NCBI GenBank assembly: GCA_031280795.1
Contig: JAITGF010000003.1
Coordinates: forward strand, 62,001 to 126,000
Length of the DNA: 64,000 nt
Direction: 5' to 3'
Source: Candidatus Ancillula prorhinotermitis
GTDB lineage: Bacteria; Actinomycetota; Actinomycetes; Actinomycetales; Bifidobacteriaceae
Below the pieces are notes generated by a model. The model did no database searches. It was not told where the DNA came from and saw only the letters and a program-made list of their open reading frames with translations. A program made the position numbers and the translations under genes. This document shows, piece after piece, positions 17,435 to 27,773 of this stretch (its first letter is position 1; each line of letters starts with the position of its first letter).

Positions 17435-18661
17435 TCACCCAAGGTGTGCTTTATCGCCGTGTGGTATGGGTTCCCACTCAACTTTTGAGAAGATAGCTAG
17501 CATTGAAATCAACATATATGACCCGACATAGATCGGGAATGAAATCACATAGGAAAGGAGCTGTTTATTAGTCGCGCGCATCTTCGAACGTTGAGATAGG
17601 ACTGTAATCCCTGCAAGTACCATGAGTGCGAATATCGAAAGTAAAGCTGTAGTAAGCATGGAAATGAGCTGCATCGCTTGGGAGTAGAATGATACTAGAC
17701 CCCAAAGCGCAAAGAGCATACCTATAAAGAGCCTGAACAAATAAACCGCTGCCCAAGGAAAAGTGAACATCATCAAGTCTAGAGCAGAAAGCTCTCCTGA
17801 GCGCACAGCGTGCTTCACTAATGAGGAGCCGTATTCCCTAAAAACTTGCATCATGCCCTTCGCCCAGCGTAATCTCTGCTGCCAAGAAGTGGAAAATAGC
17901 ACTGGTTGCTCGTCGTAATAAATAGCACTACCACAATAACCAATCTTATCACCATTTAGCACACAGTCCATAGAGAACTCGATATCTTCGGTGAGTAGAT
18001 GGTGTTTCCAACCCTTGTTGCGCTGCATGATGCGCTTAGAAAACATAAAGCCCGTGCCTCCAACCTGGCATGACCCGCCAATCTTCATACGTGTGAAGTT
18101 AATCTGTGACGACTCCCTTGCGAACCAAATTGCTGACCCTGACGACACCCAGTTTGACCCTAAGTTTTTGGAATTACGATAGCTAGTAACCACTTCAAAG
18201 CCGGCGCTGAAAACTTTATTCATTTCGGTGATGTAATTTTCGTCTAAAACGTTATCTGCGTCAAATACGAAGAAAGCGTCATATTGATCTAGATTGTCAG
18301 TGTTATCAAAAAGGTAACTTAGGGCATAACCTTTACCAACTTCATGCTTATTGAAGCGCTCCACCACTTTTGCGCCGTGTTTCCTAGCAACTTCAGCAGT
18401 TTTATCAGTGCAATTATCAGCGCAAACCAATATATCAAGATGTTTTTCATCGTACTTTTGTGCTTTTATGGAGTTGATAAGCTCAGCGATGACATTCTCT
18501 TCATTGCGAGCCGCGATTAACACTGCATAGTGTTTAGGGGCGCATTCGGGGAAAATAATCGGCTTACCGAAAAGACCAACTATGATGCAGAAAACTTGGT
18601 ACACAAGTATGATTGAGCCTAATAGAAAGCTGAATATGTCAAGTAATAAAAGGATACCCAA
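17435..18661 (-). CDS. Membrane-bound family 2 glycosyltransferase
   Basis: 408 residues. One N-terminal membrane segment (ILLLLDIFSFLLGSIILVYQ) is followed by a GT-A domain with ADNCTDKTAEVA, the metal-binding FDADN near 134, LTEDIEF near 227 and QQRLRW (QxxRW) near 261. Several C-terminal membrane segments follow (about 300-395). This is the cellulose/hyaluronan-synthase-like processive GT2 layout, polymerising or transferring sugars at the membrane. Substrate and product are unknown. It starts with TTG 4 nt after gatA and lacks a clear ribosome-binding site, so its translation probably depends on gatA. Confidence 0.85.
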   Translation of the reverse strand: MGILLLLDIFSFLLGSIILVYQVFCIIVGLFGKPIIFPECAPKHYAVLIAARNEENVIAELINSIKAQKYDEKHLDILVCADNCTDKTAEVARKHGAKVVERFNKHEVGKGYALSYLFDNTDNLDQYDAFFVFDADNVLDENYITEMNKVFSAGFEVVTSYRNSKNLGSNWVSSGSAIWFARESSQINFTRMKIGGSCQVGGTGFMFSKRIMQRNKGWKHHLLTEDIEFSMDCVLNGDKIGYCGSAIYYDEQPVLFSTSWQQRLRWAKGMMQVFREYGSSLVKHAVRSGELSALDLMMFTFPWAAVYLFRLFIGMLFALWGLVSFYSQAMQLISMLTTALLSIFALMVLAGITVLSQRSKMRATNKQLLSYVISFPIYVGSYMLISMLAIFSKVEWEPIPHGDKAHLG

Positions 18662-18665
18662 AGAA

Positions 18666-20258
18666 TTAGATTAGCGAGCCATCCACTTTCGGAGACGGTA
18701 ACTTACCTAACCCTTTTTCTAGGGCCGCCGCTACTCGATACATTTTGGCATCTTCTTTCACATCGGCAATGATTTGCACACCAGCTGGCAAGCCTTCTTC
18801 AGCAAGTCCAGAAGGTATGGAAAGCCCGGGGACACCAGCTAAGTTGGCTGGAATAGTGGCAATATCGTTCAAATACATTGCCATAGGGTCGTCTAGTTTC
18901 TCCCCGAACTTAAACGCTACCGTCGGTGCAGTCGGAGTAACCAATACATCACATTTTTCAAAGGCGAAATTGAAGTCGTTCTGCACTAAAGTGCGCACCT
19001 TTTGGGCACTACCGTAGTACGCATCATAATAACCGCTAGAAAGAGCGTAGGTACCGAGGATTATACGGCGCTTCACTTCATCTCCGAGCAGTTTTCCACG
19101 CGTAGAAGACATCATTTTATCAACAGTGCCTGCATCAACTCTTTGACCGTAGCGCATACCATCGAACTTCGCTAAATTAGAGCTTGCTTCTGAAGGCATG
19201 ATCAAGTAGTAAGCTCCTAGTGCGTATTCGAAATGCGGGCAAGAAACTTCCACCACCTTTGCGCCGAGCTCTTTCGCCTTTTCGACTACTTCGTCAAATC
19301 GCGCCTTAACTTCTGGAGCAAAACCATCACCACTTAGCTCTTTGATGATGCCAATCGTAAGACTTTCTAGACCTTTTGCTACACCTTCTTGGCAAGCGGA
19401 AAAATTACTTGGCCACGGGATTTCCAAAGAAGTTGAATCGTGTACATCATGCCCTTGTAAGACATCTTGCAAGATCGCCGTATCGAGCACATTGCGCGCG
19501 CAAGGGCCGGCTTGGTCGAGCGATGAGGCAAGAGCGATCAACCCGTAGCGGGAAACTGCTCCATACGTAGGCTTTGCTCCTACGGTGCCCGTGACTGCAG
19601 CTGGCTGGCGGATCGAACCACCAGTATCAGTGCCGATTGCCAGTGGTGCCTCAAAGGCTGCGACCGCCGCAGCACTGCCTCCGCCAGACCCTCCGGGGAT
19701 GTAGTTCTTCTTCCAAGGGTTATGCGTCACACCATATGCTGAGTGCTCAGTTGAAGACCCCATTGCGAACTCGTCCATATTTGTCTTGCCCAAGATTGGC
19801 ATACCAGCCTGCTTTAAGCGAAGTACTAAGCTGGCATCATACGGAGGAATCCAGCCTTCAAGAATTTTTGATCCAGAAGTCGACTGCACACCTTTTGTTA
19901 CGACGACATCTTTCACAGCAATAGGCACTCCTGCCATCGGGTGTAGTAAACCATCCGCATTCACTGCAACTTCGCAGTTATCGCCAAGAGTTTTTACTGC
20001 TTTCCAGCCGGAAATACCTTCAGGAGTTAGGTCTGCACGTTTTAACCCGAACTTTTGAACACCAAGGTCGATATGATCGGCGACCAAACGCGCCTTTTCG
20101 AAATTGGTAACTATATACGCGTTGATATTGGGGTCAACTGCTTCAATTTGCCGAATGTAAGCATCTACGATTGCGCGAGCGTTAAAATCACCAGCATGTA
20201 GACCTTCAGCTAGTTCGAAAGCACTCAGCTTTAAAATGTCAGAATTAGAAAGTCCCAT
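18666..20258 (-). CDS. gatA: Asp/Glu-tRNA(Asn/Gln) amidotransferase subunit A
   Basis: 530 residues. Amidase signature: catalytic Lys in PIAVKDVVV, cis-Ser and Ser in [13 protein letters not shown] and [13 protein letters not shown], then the amidase core to [24 protein letters not shown]. With GatB and GatC it transamidates misacylated Glu-tRNA(Gln) and/or Asp-tRNA(Asn). Its ATG overlaps the gatC stop (TAATG). gatB is not in this window, although actinobacteria often have gatCAB together. Confidence 0.96.
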   Translation of the reverse strand: MGLSNSDILKLSAFELAEGLHAGDFNARAIVDAYIRQIEAVDPNINAYIVTNFEKARLVADHIDLGVQKFGLKRADLTPEGISGWKAVKTLGDNCEVAVNADGLLHPMAGVPIAVKDVVVTKGVQSTSGSKILEGWIPPYDASLVLRLKQAGMPILGKTNMDEFAMGSSTEHSAYGVTHNPWKKNYIPGGSGGGSAAAVAAFEAPLAIGTDTGGSIRQPAAVTGTVGAKPTYGAVSRYGLIALASSLDQAGPCARNVLDTAILQDVLQGHDVHDSTSLEIPWPSNFSACQEGVAKGLESLTIGIIKELSGDGFAPEVKARFDEVVEKAKELGAKVVEVSCPHFEYALGAYYLIMPSEASSNLAKFDGMRYGQRVDAGTVDKMMSSTRGKLLGDEVKRRIILGTYALSSGYYDAYYGSAQKVRTLVQNDFNFAFEKCDVLVTPTAPTVAFKFGEKLDDPMAMYLNDIATIPANLAGVPGLSIPSGLAEEGLPAGVQIIADVKEDAKMYRVAAALEKGLGKLPSPKVDGSLI

Positions 20259-20623
20259 TATTCCTCCCCTAGAATCTGCGGCGCGACAAATTGACCACTC
20301 TCAACTTTTGGCCCACCACTAAGTGCGTCTTCAACTGTAAGCAAGTCGCCTTCGAACGGGTTTTCCCCAGTACCGTTTACACTATAGGGCTCGCTGTGTG
20401 AGCTAGCAACTGTAGCTGGTATATCTTCGCGGAAAACGTTACGAAGTGGCAAAGGATGTGACGTCGCTTCAACATCTTCGTTTGCAACTTCGCTTACTTT
20501 AGCGATCGCATCATTAATGACGTTCAAGTCCTTTGTCAGGCGTAGAATCTCATCATCGCGCAAATCAATGCGTGCCAAAGTAGCGAGATGAGAAATATCA
20601 TCTTTAGAAAAGTGTTCACTCAT
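20258..20623 (-). CDS. gatC: Asp/Glu-tRNA(Asn/Gln) amidotransferase subunit C
   Basis: 121 residues; family core [42 protein letters not shown] and [13 protein letters not shown]. GatC stabilises the GatA-GatB complex. A TATAAT lies 6 nt before the ATG, so the gatCA-glycosyltransferase message should be leaderless. Confidence 0.93.
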   Translation of the reverse strand: MSEHFSKDDISHLATLARIDLRDDEILRLTKDLNVINDAIAKVSEVANEDVEATSHPLPLRNVFREDIPATVASSHSEPYSVNGTGENPFEGDLLTVEDALSGGPKVESGQFVAPQILGEE

Positions 20624-20629
20624 ACCCTT

Positions 20630-20640
20630 ATTATATCACA
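20630..20640 (-). promoter_or_regulatory. Leaderless promoter of gatCA
   Basis: TGTGATATAAT extended -10 on the minus strand, 6 nt from the gatC ATG. Confidence 0.65.
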
Positions 20641-20674
20641 TCTGCTTGCTACACGCACAAGCAAAAATGTGTAC

Positions 20675-21523
20675 TTACGCAACGAAGGTTTCGTATAGGC
20701 AGATGTGAAGTGCGCCGGCAAGATTGAGCGACTCTACAGCATTTGGTAGCATTTCAATTCGTATCACTTCGTCAGCAAGGTCTAGCTCACTACACTCAAG
20801 GCCGTGGGCTTCGTTGCCAAATAGCCACGCGATACTATTTGCCTTTGGTAAAACTGCTGAACTTTTCAAATCATGGGGTACGTTTTGCGCAGTTCCGACA
20901 CCATCGGCTGCAACAATGCTATAACCTGAATCGCGTAAGTACTTCAACGCTGTTTTCAAATCGGGTGCATTTTGAATGGCTACTTGAAAGACTGCCCCGA
21001 CTGATGCCCGCACCACTTTGGGGTTCCAGTGGTCGACTGAATCGCCTGCAAAAATCACTTTCGACACCCCGAAGGCGACACATGCCCGTATCAGCATCCC
21101 GGCATTCCCGGGGTCAGAAGTCTCTTTACAAACCACTACCACATCTTTAGCGCCGGCGTTTTTACGCACATCATCAAAGACAATAGTTTTACCGATGCAG
21201 ATAACGCCTTCAGCATTTTCGCTGATTGACTTCATAACGCGAGGGGTTACGTAGTTCACGATTAGGTTCTTCGCCTGAGCGCTCTGTACTAGCTGATTTA
21301 GCCGCTTCTGCCACTTCGAAGCATTACCATCACTCTTCGGGTTTGACTCCTCAACTAGAATCTCTACCACAGCTTCGGGGTGGTTATTTACCAAAACTTC
21401 AGCAGCATTAACGCCCTCAGCGATGACGCGCGAGAACTTCTGACGATTCTTCTTGAGGTAAAGTGCACGCACACGTTTGATATGTGCTGAATCAGGGTTT
21501 TCGATAAGCTGGCTAATATTCAT
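20675..21523 (-). CDS. TrmH/SpoU-family RNA 2'-O-methyltransferase
   Basis: 282 residues. An N-terminal substrate-binding domain (about 1-110) is followed by a SPOUT knot with motif 1 ETSDPGNAGMLIRACVAFG, motif 2 IAWLFGNEAHGL and motif 3 VESLNLAGALHICLYE. It would methylate a ribose in rRNA or tRNA with S-adenosylmethionine; the exact site cannot be told. It starts 5 nt after the permease gene with AGGTG as ribosome-binding site and is the last gene of the trpCB operon. Confidence 0.92.
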   Translation of the reverse strand: MNISQLIENPDSAHIKRVRALYLKKNRQKFSRVIAEGVNAAEVLVNNHPEAVVEILVEESNPKSDGNASKWQKRLNQLVQSAQAKNLIVNYVTPRVMKSISENAEGVICIGKTIVFDDVRKNAGAKDVVVVCKETSDPGNAGMLIRACVAFGVSKVIFAGDSVDHWNPKVVRASVGAVFQVAIQNAPDLKTALKYLRDSGYSIVAADGVGTAQNVPHDLKSSAVLPKANSIAWLFGNEAHGLECSELDLADEVIRIEMLPNAVESLNLAGALHICLYETFVA

Positions 21524-21528
21524 ATCAC

Positions 21529-23073
21529 CTACACCATTTCCATCTGTATGTTTTCCGGATGTTTAGCGAGCTCAGAATGCCTTACCCCGTATCCGAAATA
21601 TATAACTAGCCCAGCTGCAACCCAGATGAGGAAGAAAACCCAAGTGATGACAGCAAGATTCAAGGAGAGGAGTATACAGATGGTACCAGATATTATTGGC
21701 AGACCTGGGCTAAGCGGTACGCGAAATCGCTGCTCTTTAGCTGAGTCAAACTCTTGCATCCGCTTTCTGAGTATCGGTACTGAAAATGATACAACTACGA
21801 ATGCGGATAGAGTGCCCACATTAATCATCTCGGCTAAAGTATCCACGTCCGCAAAGGCTGCAGTCACAGCTATTGCTACCCCGATCATTATCTGCAAGCG
21901 AGCAGGCGTTCCGCGCTTAGAGGTTTCAGAAAGATACCGCGGCAGTAACCCGTCTCTAGAAATCGCAAAAAGCACCCTCGAAAGCCCAAGCATACAAATC
22001 AGCACTACTGTGGTAAGGCCCACGAACGCGCCCATAGCGGAAATTGCCCCCGCAAAATTTTGCCCATTGATTTCAAAAGCTGTTGCTAGCGAAACTGTTT
22101 CATCAGGATGCTCGGCCTTGTATTGCAGGTACCCCGAAATCGGCACCATGCCCGCTGAAACGACTGCTGTCAACATGTAGAGTAAGGAGACTACACCAAT
22201 ACCCACCATCAAGCCAATTGGCATGTTACGCCTCGGGTTTAGAGTTTCCTCAGCGACAGCCGCTGCGTTATCGAAGCCAATGAAGGCGAAGAAGATGATA
22301 GCAGCACCTGAGAATATCCCCATCACACCAAATGCTTGTGGAGTAAGCCCAAGTAGTGCACTTAAAATCGACTGCGTTTCTAGGCTTGACTCACCGCTTA
22401 TGGGCGTTGCATCAGGTATGAAAGGCACGAGATTTTGTGGGTCGAAATAGCGGAACCCTGCAATCACCACAAATAGAATAACGCCTATCTTAATTACCAC
22501 AAACACTGACGCCACCCGTGCTGAAAGTTTAGTTCCGAAGACTAGCAATGATGTGAAGAAAATCGCGCCTAAGAATATCGTCCAGTCGACATTGAAATTC
22601 AGGATATGTATCTGCCCTGGAAGTGAAACACCGAGCAAACGCATTGAGGTATACAGATAAACTGCCCAGTACTTTATAACCACTGAGCCTGCCATAAACA
22701 ACTCTAGAATTATGTTCCACCCAATAACCCAGGCGATGATCTCCCCTAGCGTTGAATATGAGAAGGTGTAAGCCGACCCTGCAATCGGTATAGATGAGGC
22801 AAACTCCGCATAGCACATTGCTGCAAGTGCGCAAACGACTGCTGCGATTAGGAAGGAAATGATTGCGGCTGGCCCTGCTTGCTCCGATATCACTTTTGCG
22901 CCTACCGAAAATATGCCCGCACCAACTGACATGGAGATACCAAGTATAGCGATGTCGAACCAGGTAAGACTGCGCTTTAGGGCACGTTTCTGGTCAAGCT
23001 CAGCGCGCGAAAGTGTATACTCCAGACGCGGACGTCGGAGCAATCCACCCTTTAAGCTTGTGGCAGTCCCCAA
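21529..23073 (-). CDS. APC-family amino acid permease (cationic amino acid transporter type)
   Basis: 514 residues and about 12-14 membrane segments. After a short basic N-terminus, LTWFDIAILGISMSVGAGIF is the APC signature in the first segment. Later FFAFIGFDNAAAVAEETLNP and ETSKRGTPARLQI are typical of the CAT/YfnA group, which takes up amino acids by proton symport. The substrate is not predictable. TTG start 1 nt after the LCP stop. Confidence 0.9.
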   Translation of the reverse strand: MGTATSLKGGLLRRPRLEYTLSRAELDQKRALKRSLTWFDIAILGISMSVGAGIFSVGAKVISEQAGPAAIISFLIAAVVCALAAMCYAEFASSIPIAGSAYTFSYSTLGEIIAWVIGWNIILELFMAGSVVIKYWAVYLYTSMRLLGVSLPGQIHILNFNVDWTIFLGAIFFTSLLVFGTKLSARVASVFVVIKIGVILFVVIAGFRYFDPQNLVPFIPDATPISGESSLETQSILSALLGLTPQAFGVMGIFSGAAIIFFAFIGFDNAAAVAEETLNPRRNMPIGLMVGIGVVSLLYMLTAVVSAGMVPISGYLQYKAEHPDETVSLATAFEINGQNFAGAISAMGAFVGLTTVVLICMLGLSRVLFAISRDGLLPRYLSETSKRGTPARLQIMIGVAIAVTAAFADVDTLAEMINVGTLSAFVVVSFSVPILRKRMQEFDSAKEQRFRVPLSPGLPIISGTICILLSLNLAVITWVFFLIWVAAGLVIYFGYGVRHSELAKHPENIQMEMV

Positions 23074-23074
23074 A

Positions 23075-24484
23075 CTACTCAGAAGCTATGCCTTTCAGAT
23101 ATTTCCTTACTTCATCACCATCAACCTCCACAATTGAACCGACTACATCGTCAAACCCGAGTGGGTTCTCTATTGGTATTATAGCATTTTCTTCAGTTGC
23201 GTGCGCTTGGGCATTTTGAAAGCGCTCTACCATGTCCTTTATCTGCCAGAGACCAGTGCTAGGGTCGAACTTCACAAACCCAAGCATGGTTTTAGCTATA
23301 GGTATCAATTCGGGGATGTTGTACAAGTTGAAAATGTCTCCGCTTTTGACAATGCCGACAATCTTTCGAGCAGATTTATCGATTACTTGGTGCTGACGCT
23401 GAGCTCTTCCGATATCGCCAGTTGGGTCATCGTAGCGCATCCGTGCGAAAGCAAGTGCTTTACTACCATCAACATCTTGGCACCCGGGAGTCCAGATGAG
23501 ACCTGTGTATTCACTATCGTCAATCGGTTGGTCATAGCAGATATTGATACCGCCAACGCTATTGACTAGGTGTTCGACACCGTCGAAGCCGATCTCAGTG
23601 TAGTGATCGACTTTAAGGTTTGTCAAAAGCTCTACAGTGCGCACCAAAAGCTTAGGGCCACCATATGAGTACGATGCATTGATCTTGTTGTGTGTAAGCC
23701 CTATGTGATCGCCGATAATGCCGAAAACTCCTTGGTCATCGATGAAGTCCGGTATACGCACATAAGTATCGCGAGGGATCGATATAAGAGAGTCATTACC
23801 CGACGGGCTGTGAATCAGTAGCATAATTGTATCTGAACGCGCTCCTAAAATATCCGTCTGCGCATCTAGGGAACGAGCATCATTGCCGACGATTAGAGTA
23901 ACATCGGCACCAGTATTGTCGTCTAGAGCGCCAGAGAGTGCATCGACGTACTGAATACTCTCTTTCAGCTCGTTATAATTCGTGTAGAGATAATGTGCAA
24001 TATAGCCCCCGATCGCAAGTGCGCTTAAGAACAAGAGTAATAACGCGATTAAGAAAGCACGCAGTATTGGGCGTTTGCGCTTGGGGGAAGTGTTAGGCAA
24101 ACCCGACTGCTGTCCGTGCTGGTGATTTTGCGGGTGACTGAATCGGACACCATCGGATGCCGGAGGGGGCGACGCGTGGGGTTGGCTGGCAGATGTACGC
24201 GCAAATGTACGTGGCATCCTTTGCTGCGCATTATCTACCAGCATACGACTACTTGACCTATCTTCTAGTCTACCGCCTAGTCTATCGTTTTGGCTACCGC
24301 CTAGTCTACCGCTTCGCCCACTGTCTAGGCGGGCGTCTAAGTTGGCACGCATTTGCTCACGAGCGGTTGGTGTGCGCGATGAATTGGCTGCAGATTTGCT
24401 ACTCGACTTTTGCGTGAACGCGTAAGAACGCCTACCTTCCGCCGGAGTTTTTTCGGGCGGGTATTTGCGGGGGGTACTTGGCAC
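23075..24484 (-). CDS. LytR-CpsA-Psr (LCP) family cell-wall glycopolymer ligase
   Basis: 469 residues, GTG start. A disordered, basic N-terminus of about 135 residues has small repeats (RLGGSQNDRLGGRL). It precedes one membrane segment near 140-160 (AFLIALLLLFLSALAIGGYI) and an external LCP domain with DTIMLLIHSPSGNDSLISIPRDTYV, LLTNLKVDHYTEIGFDGVEHLVN and ALAFARMRYDDPTGDIGRAQRQH. LCP enzymes attach wall polymers from undecaprenyl carriers to peptidoglycan. It lies 9 nt after purE in the mixed trp/pur operon. Confidence 0.93.
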   Translation of the reverse strand: MPSTPRKYPPEKTPAEGRRSYAFTQKSSSKSAANSSRTPTAREQMRANLDARLDSGRSGRLGGSQNDRLGGRLEDRSSSRMLVDNAQQRMPRTFARTSASQPHASPPPASDGVRFSHPQNHQHGQQSGLPNTSPKRKRPILRAFLIALLLLFLSALAIGGYIAHYLYTNYNELKESIQYVDALSGALDDNTGADVTLIVGNDARSLDAQTDILGARSDTIMLLIHSPSGNDSLISIPRDTYVRIPDFIDDQGVFGIIGDHIGLTHNKINASYSYGGPKLLVRTVELLTNLKVDHYTEIGFDGVEHLVNSVGGINICYDQPIDDSEYTGLIWTPGCQDVDGSKALAFARMRYDDPTGDIGRAQRQHQVIDKSARKIVGIVKSGDIFNLYNIPELIPIAKTMLGFVKFDPSTGLWQIKDMVERFQNAQAHATEENAIIPIENPLGFDDVVGSIVEVDGDEVRKYLKGIASE

Positions 24485-24493
24485 TACTTGGGG

Positions 24494-25000
24494 CTAGACC
24501 CCCTTCCCTAACGCTTCACCTTTTGCTTTAGCAAGTGCGTTAAGTTCTTTAGCAAACTGTTGCAGCTTTAGGGCAAGCGGCTCATCGCCTACACCTAATA
24601 TACGCACTGCTAAAATGCCGGCGTTTCTAGCACCGTCCACACTAACTGTCGCTACCGGAATGCCAGATGGCATCTGCACTATGGAAAGCAATGAGTCTAA
24701 ACCGTCGAGATTTTTAAGACTTACTGGCACACCGATCACAGGGAGCGTAGTAGCGGACGCCACCATGCCAGGCAAATGCGCCGCCCCCCCAGCTCCGGCG
24801 ATGATGCATTTATAGCCTTTAGACGCAGCTGTAGATGCAAACTCCAGCATCTCGAAAGGCATTCTGTGCGCCGACTTAACGTCAGCGGTGTAAGAAACAC
24901 CAAGTTCTTCAAGCACTTGACCAGCCTCGCGCATTATGCGCCAGTCTGAATCTGATCCCATCACTATCGCTACCTGCGGGTTATCACCGTATTTAATCAT
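24494..25000 (-). CDS. purE: N5-carboxyaminoimidazole ribonucleotide mutase
   Basis: 168 residues, class I PurE. VAIVMGSDSDWRIM, SAHRMPFEMLEFA, IIAGAGGAAHLPGMVA and LPVIGVPV are present. It rearranges N5-CAIR to CAIR in purine synthesis and pairs with PurK. The ribosome-binding site AAGGAG precedes the ATG, and the gene is 8 nt from purK. Confidence 0.96.
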   Translation of the reverse strand: MIKYGDNPQVAIVMGSDSDWRIMREAGQVLEELGVSYTADVKSAHRMPFEMLEFASTAASKGYKCIIAGAGGAAHLPGMVASATTLPVIGVPVSLKNLDGLDSLLSIVQMPSGIPVATVSVDGARNAGILAVRILGVGDEPLALKLQQFAKELNALAKAKGEALGKGV

Positions 25001-25008
25001 TTTTCTCC

Positions 25009-26193
25009 TTAATGCTTCCCTTCAAAAAGCGTTGCTATCCATAGTGCATCCTCTAAAAGACGTCTCGCATCTTTTCCAGAAATGTTTACATGCCCGAGCT
25101 TCCTGCCTTCGCGTATTTCCTTACCGTAGAGGTTTATCTTAGCGCACGAATTATGTGCTAAGGCGGCTGGTATGGCTTCGCTAAGTTGACCTCGTTTCGA
25201 TCCCAAAATGTTTGCCATCACGGTGAAATGCTCCGGATTGATGCGACTCGTCGACCCGAGCTTTAAGCCTAAGACGGCGCGGATGTGGTTCTCAAACTGC
25301 GAGGTCACAGCACCGTTTATAGTCCAGTGTCCGGTATTATGTGGACGCATCGCTAGCTCATTGATTAGAAACTCGCCAGTTTTGGTGAAGAACATCTCCA
25401 CTGCCAAAACGCCTACAACGCCTAGCTTAGTAGCAACTTCAACAGCAATATCTTGTGCCTTTTTCTGTAGGCTTTGGTCTAAATCTGGCGCAGGTGCGAT
25501 AACGTAGCGGCAAACCCCGTTTTCCTGATGTGAAAGCACAGTGTCATATGCCTTAATTTCACCGGTGCTAGAGCGAACCACGATACTTGATGCTTCAAAA
25601 GCGAAGTCGACTTTTTCTTCAGCTAGGATGGAATCAAATTTGCTTAACCACTTCGCCGCAAGCTTGCTACTTGGGGTATCGATAATTTCCACCCCTTTGC
25701 CGTCATAGCCTCCGCGGGGAAGTTTGAGGACGACTTCTTTAGCCTGATCTCTTGCTTGGCCTTTTGCCTGTAGCACATCAAAGAACTTCACCAAGTCGCG
25801 CTCCGAACCAATACGGGCGAATTTCGGGCAAGGCAGACCTTCTTGGTGCAGCTTTTCGCGCATCTTCAGCTTGTCTTGGGCGTACTGCAAAGCATCAGAA
25901 CTAGGAAACACTTTGAAGCCTTCGCTACTTATCTGCTCAATGATTGCACTTGGGACATGCTCGTGCTCGAATGTCAAAACATCAGCCTTCGAAAGCACAG
26001 TGGAGTCAAGCCCATACACGATACGACGCACTGAGTCGAGGGAGCCAGCAGCACCGACCACAGTATCTTGGTAGACCTGATCAGCTGAAACGCCAATCGC
26101 TTCTACAAGAACTCTAGCATCAATGCCAAGCTCCTCAAAGCAAGGCGCCATCATACGGGCAAGCTGACCTCCGCCGACGATTGCCACCCTCAT
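25009..26193 (-). CDS. purK: N5-carboxyaminoimidazole ribonucleotide synthase
   Basis: 394 residues from the ATG at 26193, whose A overlaps the dedA TGA. This ATP-grasp enzyme makes N5-CAIR from AIR, bicarbonate and ATP. VAIVGGGQLARMMA starts the protein; LTFEHEHVP, VLKLPRGGYDGKGVEI, the ATP-grasp metal site EMFFTKTGEFLINELAMRPHNTGHW and SQFENHIRAVLGL follow. Tight coupling to purE gives the standard two-step route. Confidence 0.96.
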   Translation of the reverse strand: MRVAIVGGGQLARMMAPCFEELGIDARVLVEAIGVSADQVYQDTVVGAAGSLDSVRRIVYGLDSTVLSKADVLTFEHEHVPSAIIEQISSEGFKVFPSSDALQYAQDKLKMREKLHQEGLPCPKFARIGSERDLVKFFDVLQAKGQARDQAKEVVLKLPRGGYDGKGVEIIDTPSSKLAAKWLSKFDSILAEEKVDFAFEASSIVVRSSTGEIKAYDTVLSHQENGVCRYVIAPAPDLDQSLQKKAQDIAVEVATKLGVVGVLAVEMFFTKTGEFLINELAMRPHNTGHWTINGAVTSQFENHIRAVLGLKLGSTSRINPEHFTVMANILGSKRGQLSEAIPAALAHNSCAKINLYGKEIREGRKLGHVNISGKDARRLLEDALWIATLFEGKH

Positions 26194-26969
26194 CAAACAT
26201 CACCTTTTTGCATGCTATTTGAGGCGTCATCAACATTTTTTGCAAGCAAATTTGCATCGTCTTGCGCATTTTTTGCAACTTCCACGCCTTTTACAACTTG
26301 GTCGTTATTTTCATCATTCAACGTGTCTGCCCCACCTTTAAGCAATTTCTTTTTCAGGACTATCGCTAAAATAAGCACTACTAAAAGTACTAGCACAGTA
26401 ATATGGGCAAATTTTGAGAAAACAGGCTCGACATCACACCAGGCTGACCCTACAGCGACACCAACTCCTACTAGCGCAGTATTCCAAATCAAGGATCCGA
26501 GCGTAGAGAAGATAACAAAGGAAGATAGTTTCATCTTTGAAATCCCGGCGGGTATAGTTATTAGAACGCGTACCACTGGAATTATTCGACATATAAACAC
26601 TGCGAAAGCACCGTATTTCGCGAACCAACGGTCAGCTTTAGCAATTGCTTCAGGCTTAATGAACGGAAGTTTTGCCACCCGCTCCTCGCCGATTAAGCGG
26701 GAGATGCCAAACAGAATCAAAGCACCAATGATGGAGGCTGCAGTAACGAGTAAAACGCTTACCACCACGCCTAATGCGCCTGTAATCGGAAACACACCAC
26801 GCTCGCTCGCCATACCGATAGCAGGGAGAATCACTTCTGAGGGGATGAATGGAAGTACGTTTTCTACTGCTACTACCAGCATCGCGCCAATGTAACCAAG
26901 TGCGCCGATTAGATTCAGTGCAAAGTCTACAAAATAACCAATTATCCCGGAAGCTTCACAATATTCCAT
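26193..26969 (-). CDS. DedA-family membrane protein
   Basis: 258 residues with about five membrane segments. The family signature VAVENVLPFIPSEVILPAIG is near residues 33-52, and AKYGAFAVFICRIIPVVRVLITIPAG with its conserved arginine follows. A charged C-terminal tail (about 215-258) looks disordered. DedA (SNARE-associated) proteins act as lipid scramblases or flippases affecting membrane homeostasis and undecaprenyl-phosphate recycling. It is inserted between trpA and purK with no gap, so it is co-translated with biosynthetic genes. Confidence 0.9.
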   Translation of the reverse strand: MEYCEASGIIGYFVDFALNLIGALGYIGAMLVVAVENVLPFIPSEVILPAIGMASERGVFPITGALGVVVSVLLVTAASIIGALILFGISRLIGEERVAKLPFIKPEAIAKADRWFAKYGAFAVFICRIIPVVRVLITIPAGISKMKLSSFVIFSTLGSLIWNTALVGVGVAVGSAWCDVEPVFSKFAHITVLVLLVVLILAIVLKKKLLKGGADTLNDENNDQVVKGVEVAKNAQDDANLLAKNVDDASNSMQKGDV

Positions 26970-27773
26970 TTACCCCCATCCCAAATGACATGCGTCAGCA
27001 ATAAGCTTTGCAACATAACGCAGCTCTTCTTCACCGTCTTGCAGTGCTTTGACCAGTCTTGAACCGACAATCACGCCATCAGCAAAACGTGCTACTTGAC
27101 CAGCATCATCTGCGCTAGAAATGCCAAGTCCGACGTAAACTGGGGTGTCCTTAACGTTTGCGCGCAAAGCATCTCGTACACGACTTACGTTTGCTTCTGT
27201 TTTTTCGAAACGCTCCTGATTGCCAGACTCACGCACACCAGTCGTGCCAAGTAAACTAGAAACATATATGAATCCGCTAGAAGCTTTAGCGATAACGTCG
27301 AGGCGGGCAGCATTTGAATTCGGTGCAGTCAGGAAAACGGTGCGCAAATTGTTTCGCTTAGCCGCATCGACCCAATCGCTCGCCTCTTCAGGTATCAAGT
27401 CGGGGATGATCACGCCATTTGCCCCTGCGACTGAGATGCGCTTGGCAAACTCTACTTGCCCGTACTTAAAAACGATGTTGTAGTAACACATAACATATAT
27501 TTCTACCGGCTTTTCAATCTGGTTGGCGAGGTAGCATGAATCTGAGTAGTCCTTAACTTGACGAATCACTGAGAAGAGGTCAGCAATCTTGAAGCCGTTT
27601 TGCAATGCTGTTTTGCCTGCCATCTGAATCGTCTCCCCGTCCATAACCGGATCAGAATAAGGGACACCGATCTCAATCACGTCTGCCCCAGAGTCGATCA
27701 AAGCTTTGAATCCAGAAATGCTACGCGCAGCATCTGGAAACCCCGCTGGTAAATACCCTATAAACTTACTCAT
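26970..27773 (-). CDS. trpA: Tryptophan synthase alpha chain
   Basis: 267 residues. FIGYLPAGFPD, the catalytic region VIEIGVPYSDPVMDGETIQ, VMCYYNIVF, GVIIPDLIPEEA, VYVSSLLGTTGVRE and YVGLGISSADDAGQVARFADGVIVGSRLVKAL are present. It cleaves indole-3-glycerol phosphate and passes indole to the TrpB half of TrpCB. Its ATG overlaps the end of pyrF by 8 nt, with AAGGAG inside pyrF as ribosome-binding site. Confidence 0.96.
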   Translation of the reverse strand: MSKFIGYLPAGFPDAARSISGFKALIDSGADVIEIGVPYSDPVMDGETIQMAGKTALQNGFKIADLFSVIRQVKDYSDSCYLANQIEKPVEIYVMCYYNIVFKYGQVEFAKRISVAGANGVIIPDLIPEEASDWVDAAKRNNLRTVFLTAPNSNAARLDVIAKASSGFIYVSSLLGTTGVRESGNQERFEKTEANVSRVRDALRANVKDTPVYVGLGISSADDAGQVARFADGVIVGSRLVKALQDGEEELRYVAKLIADACHLGWG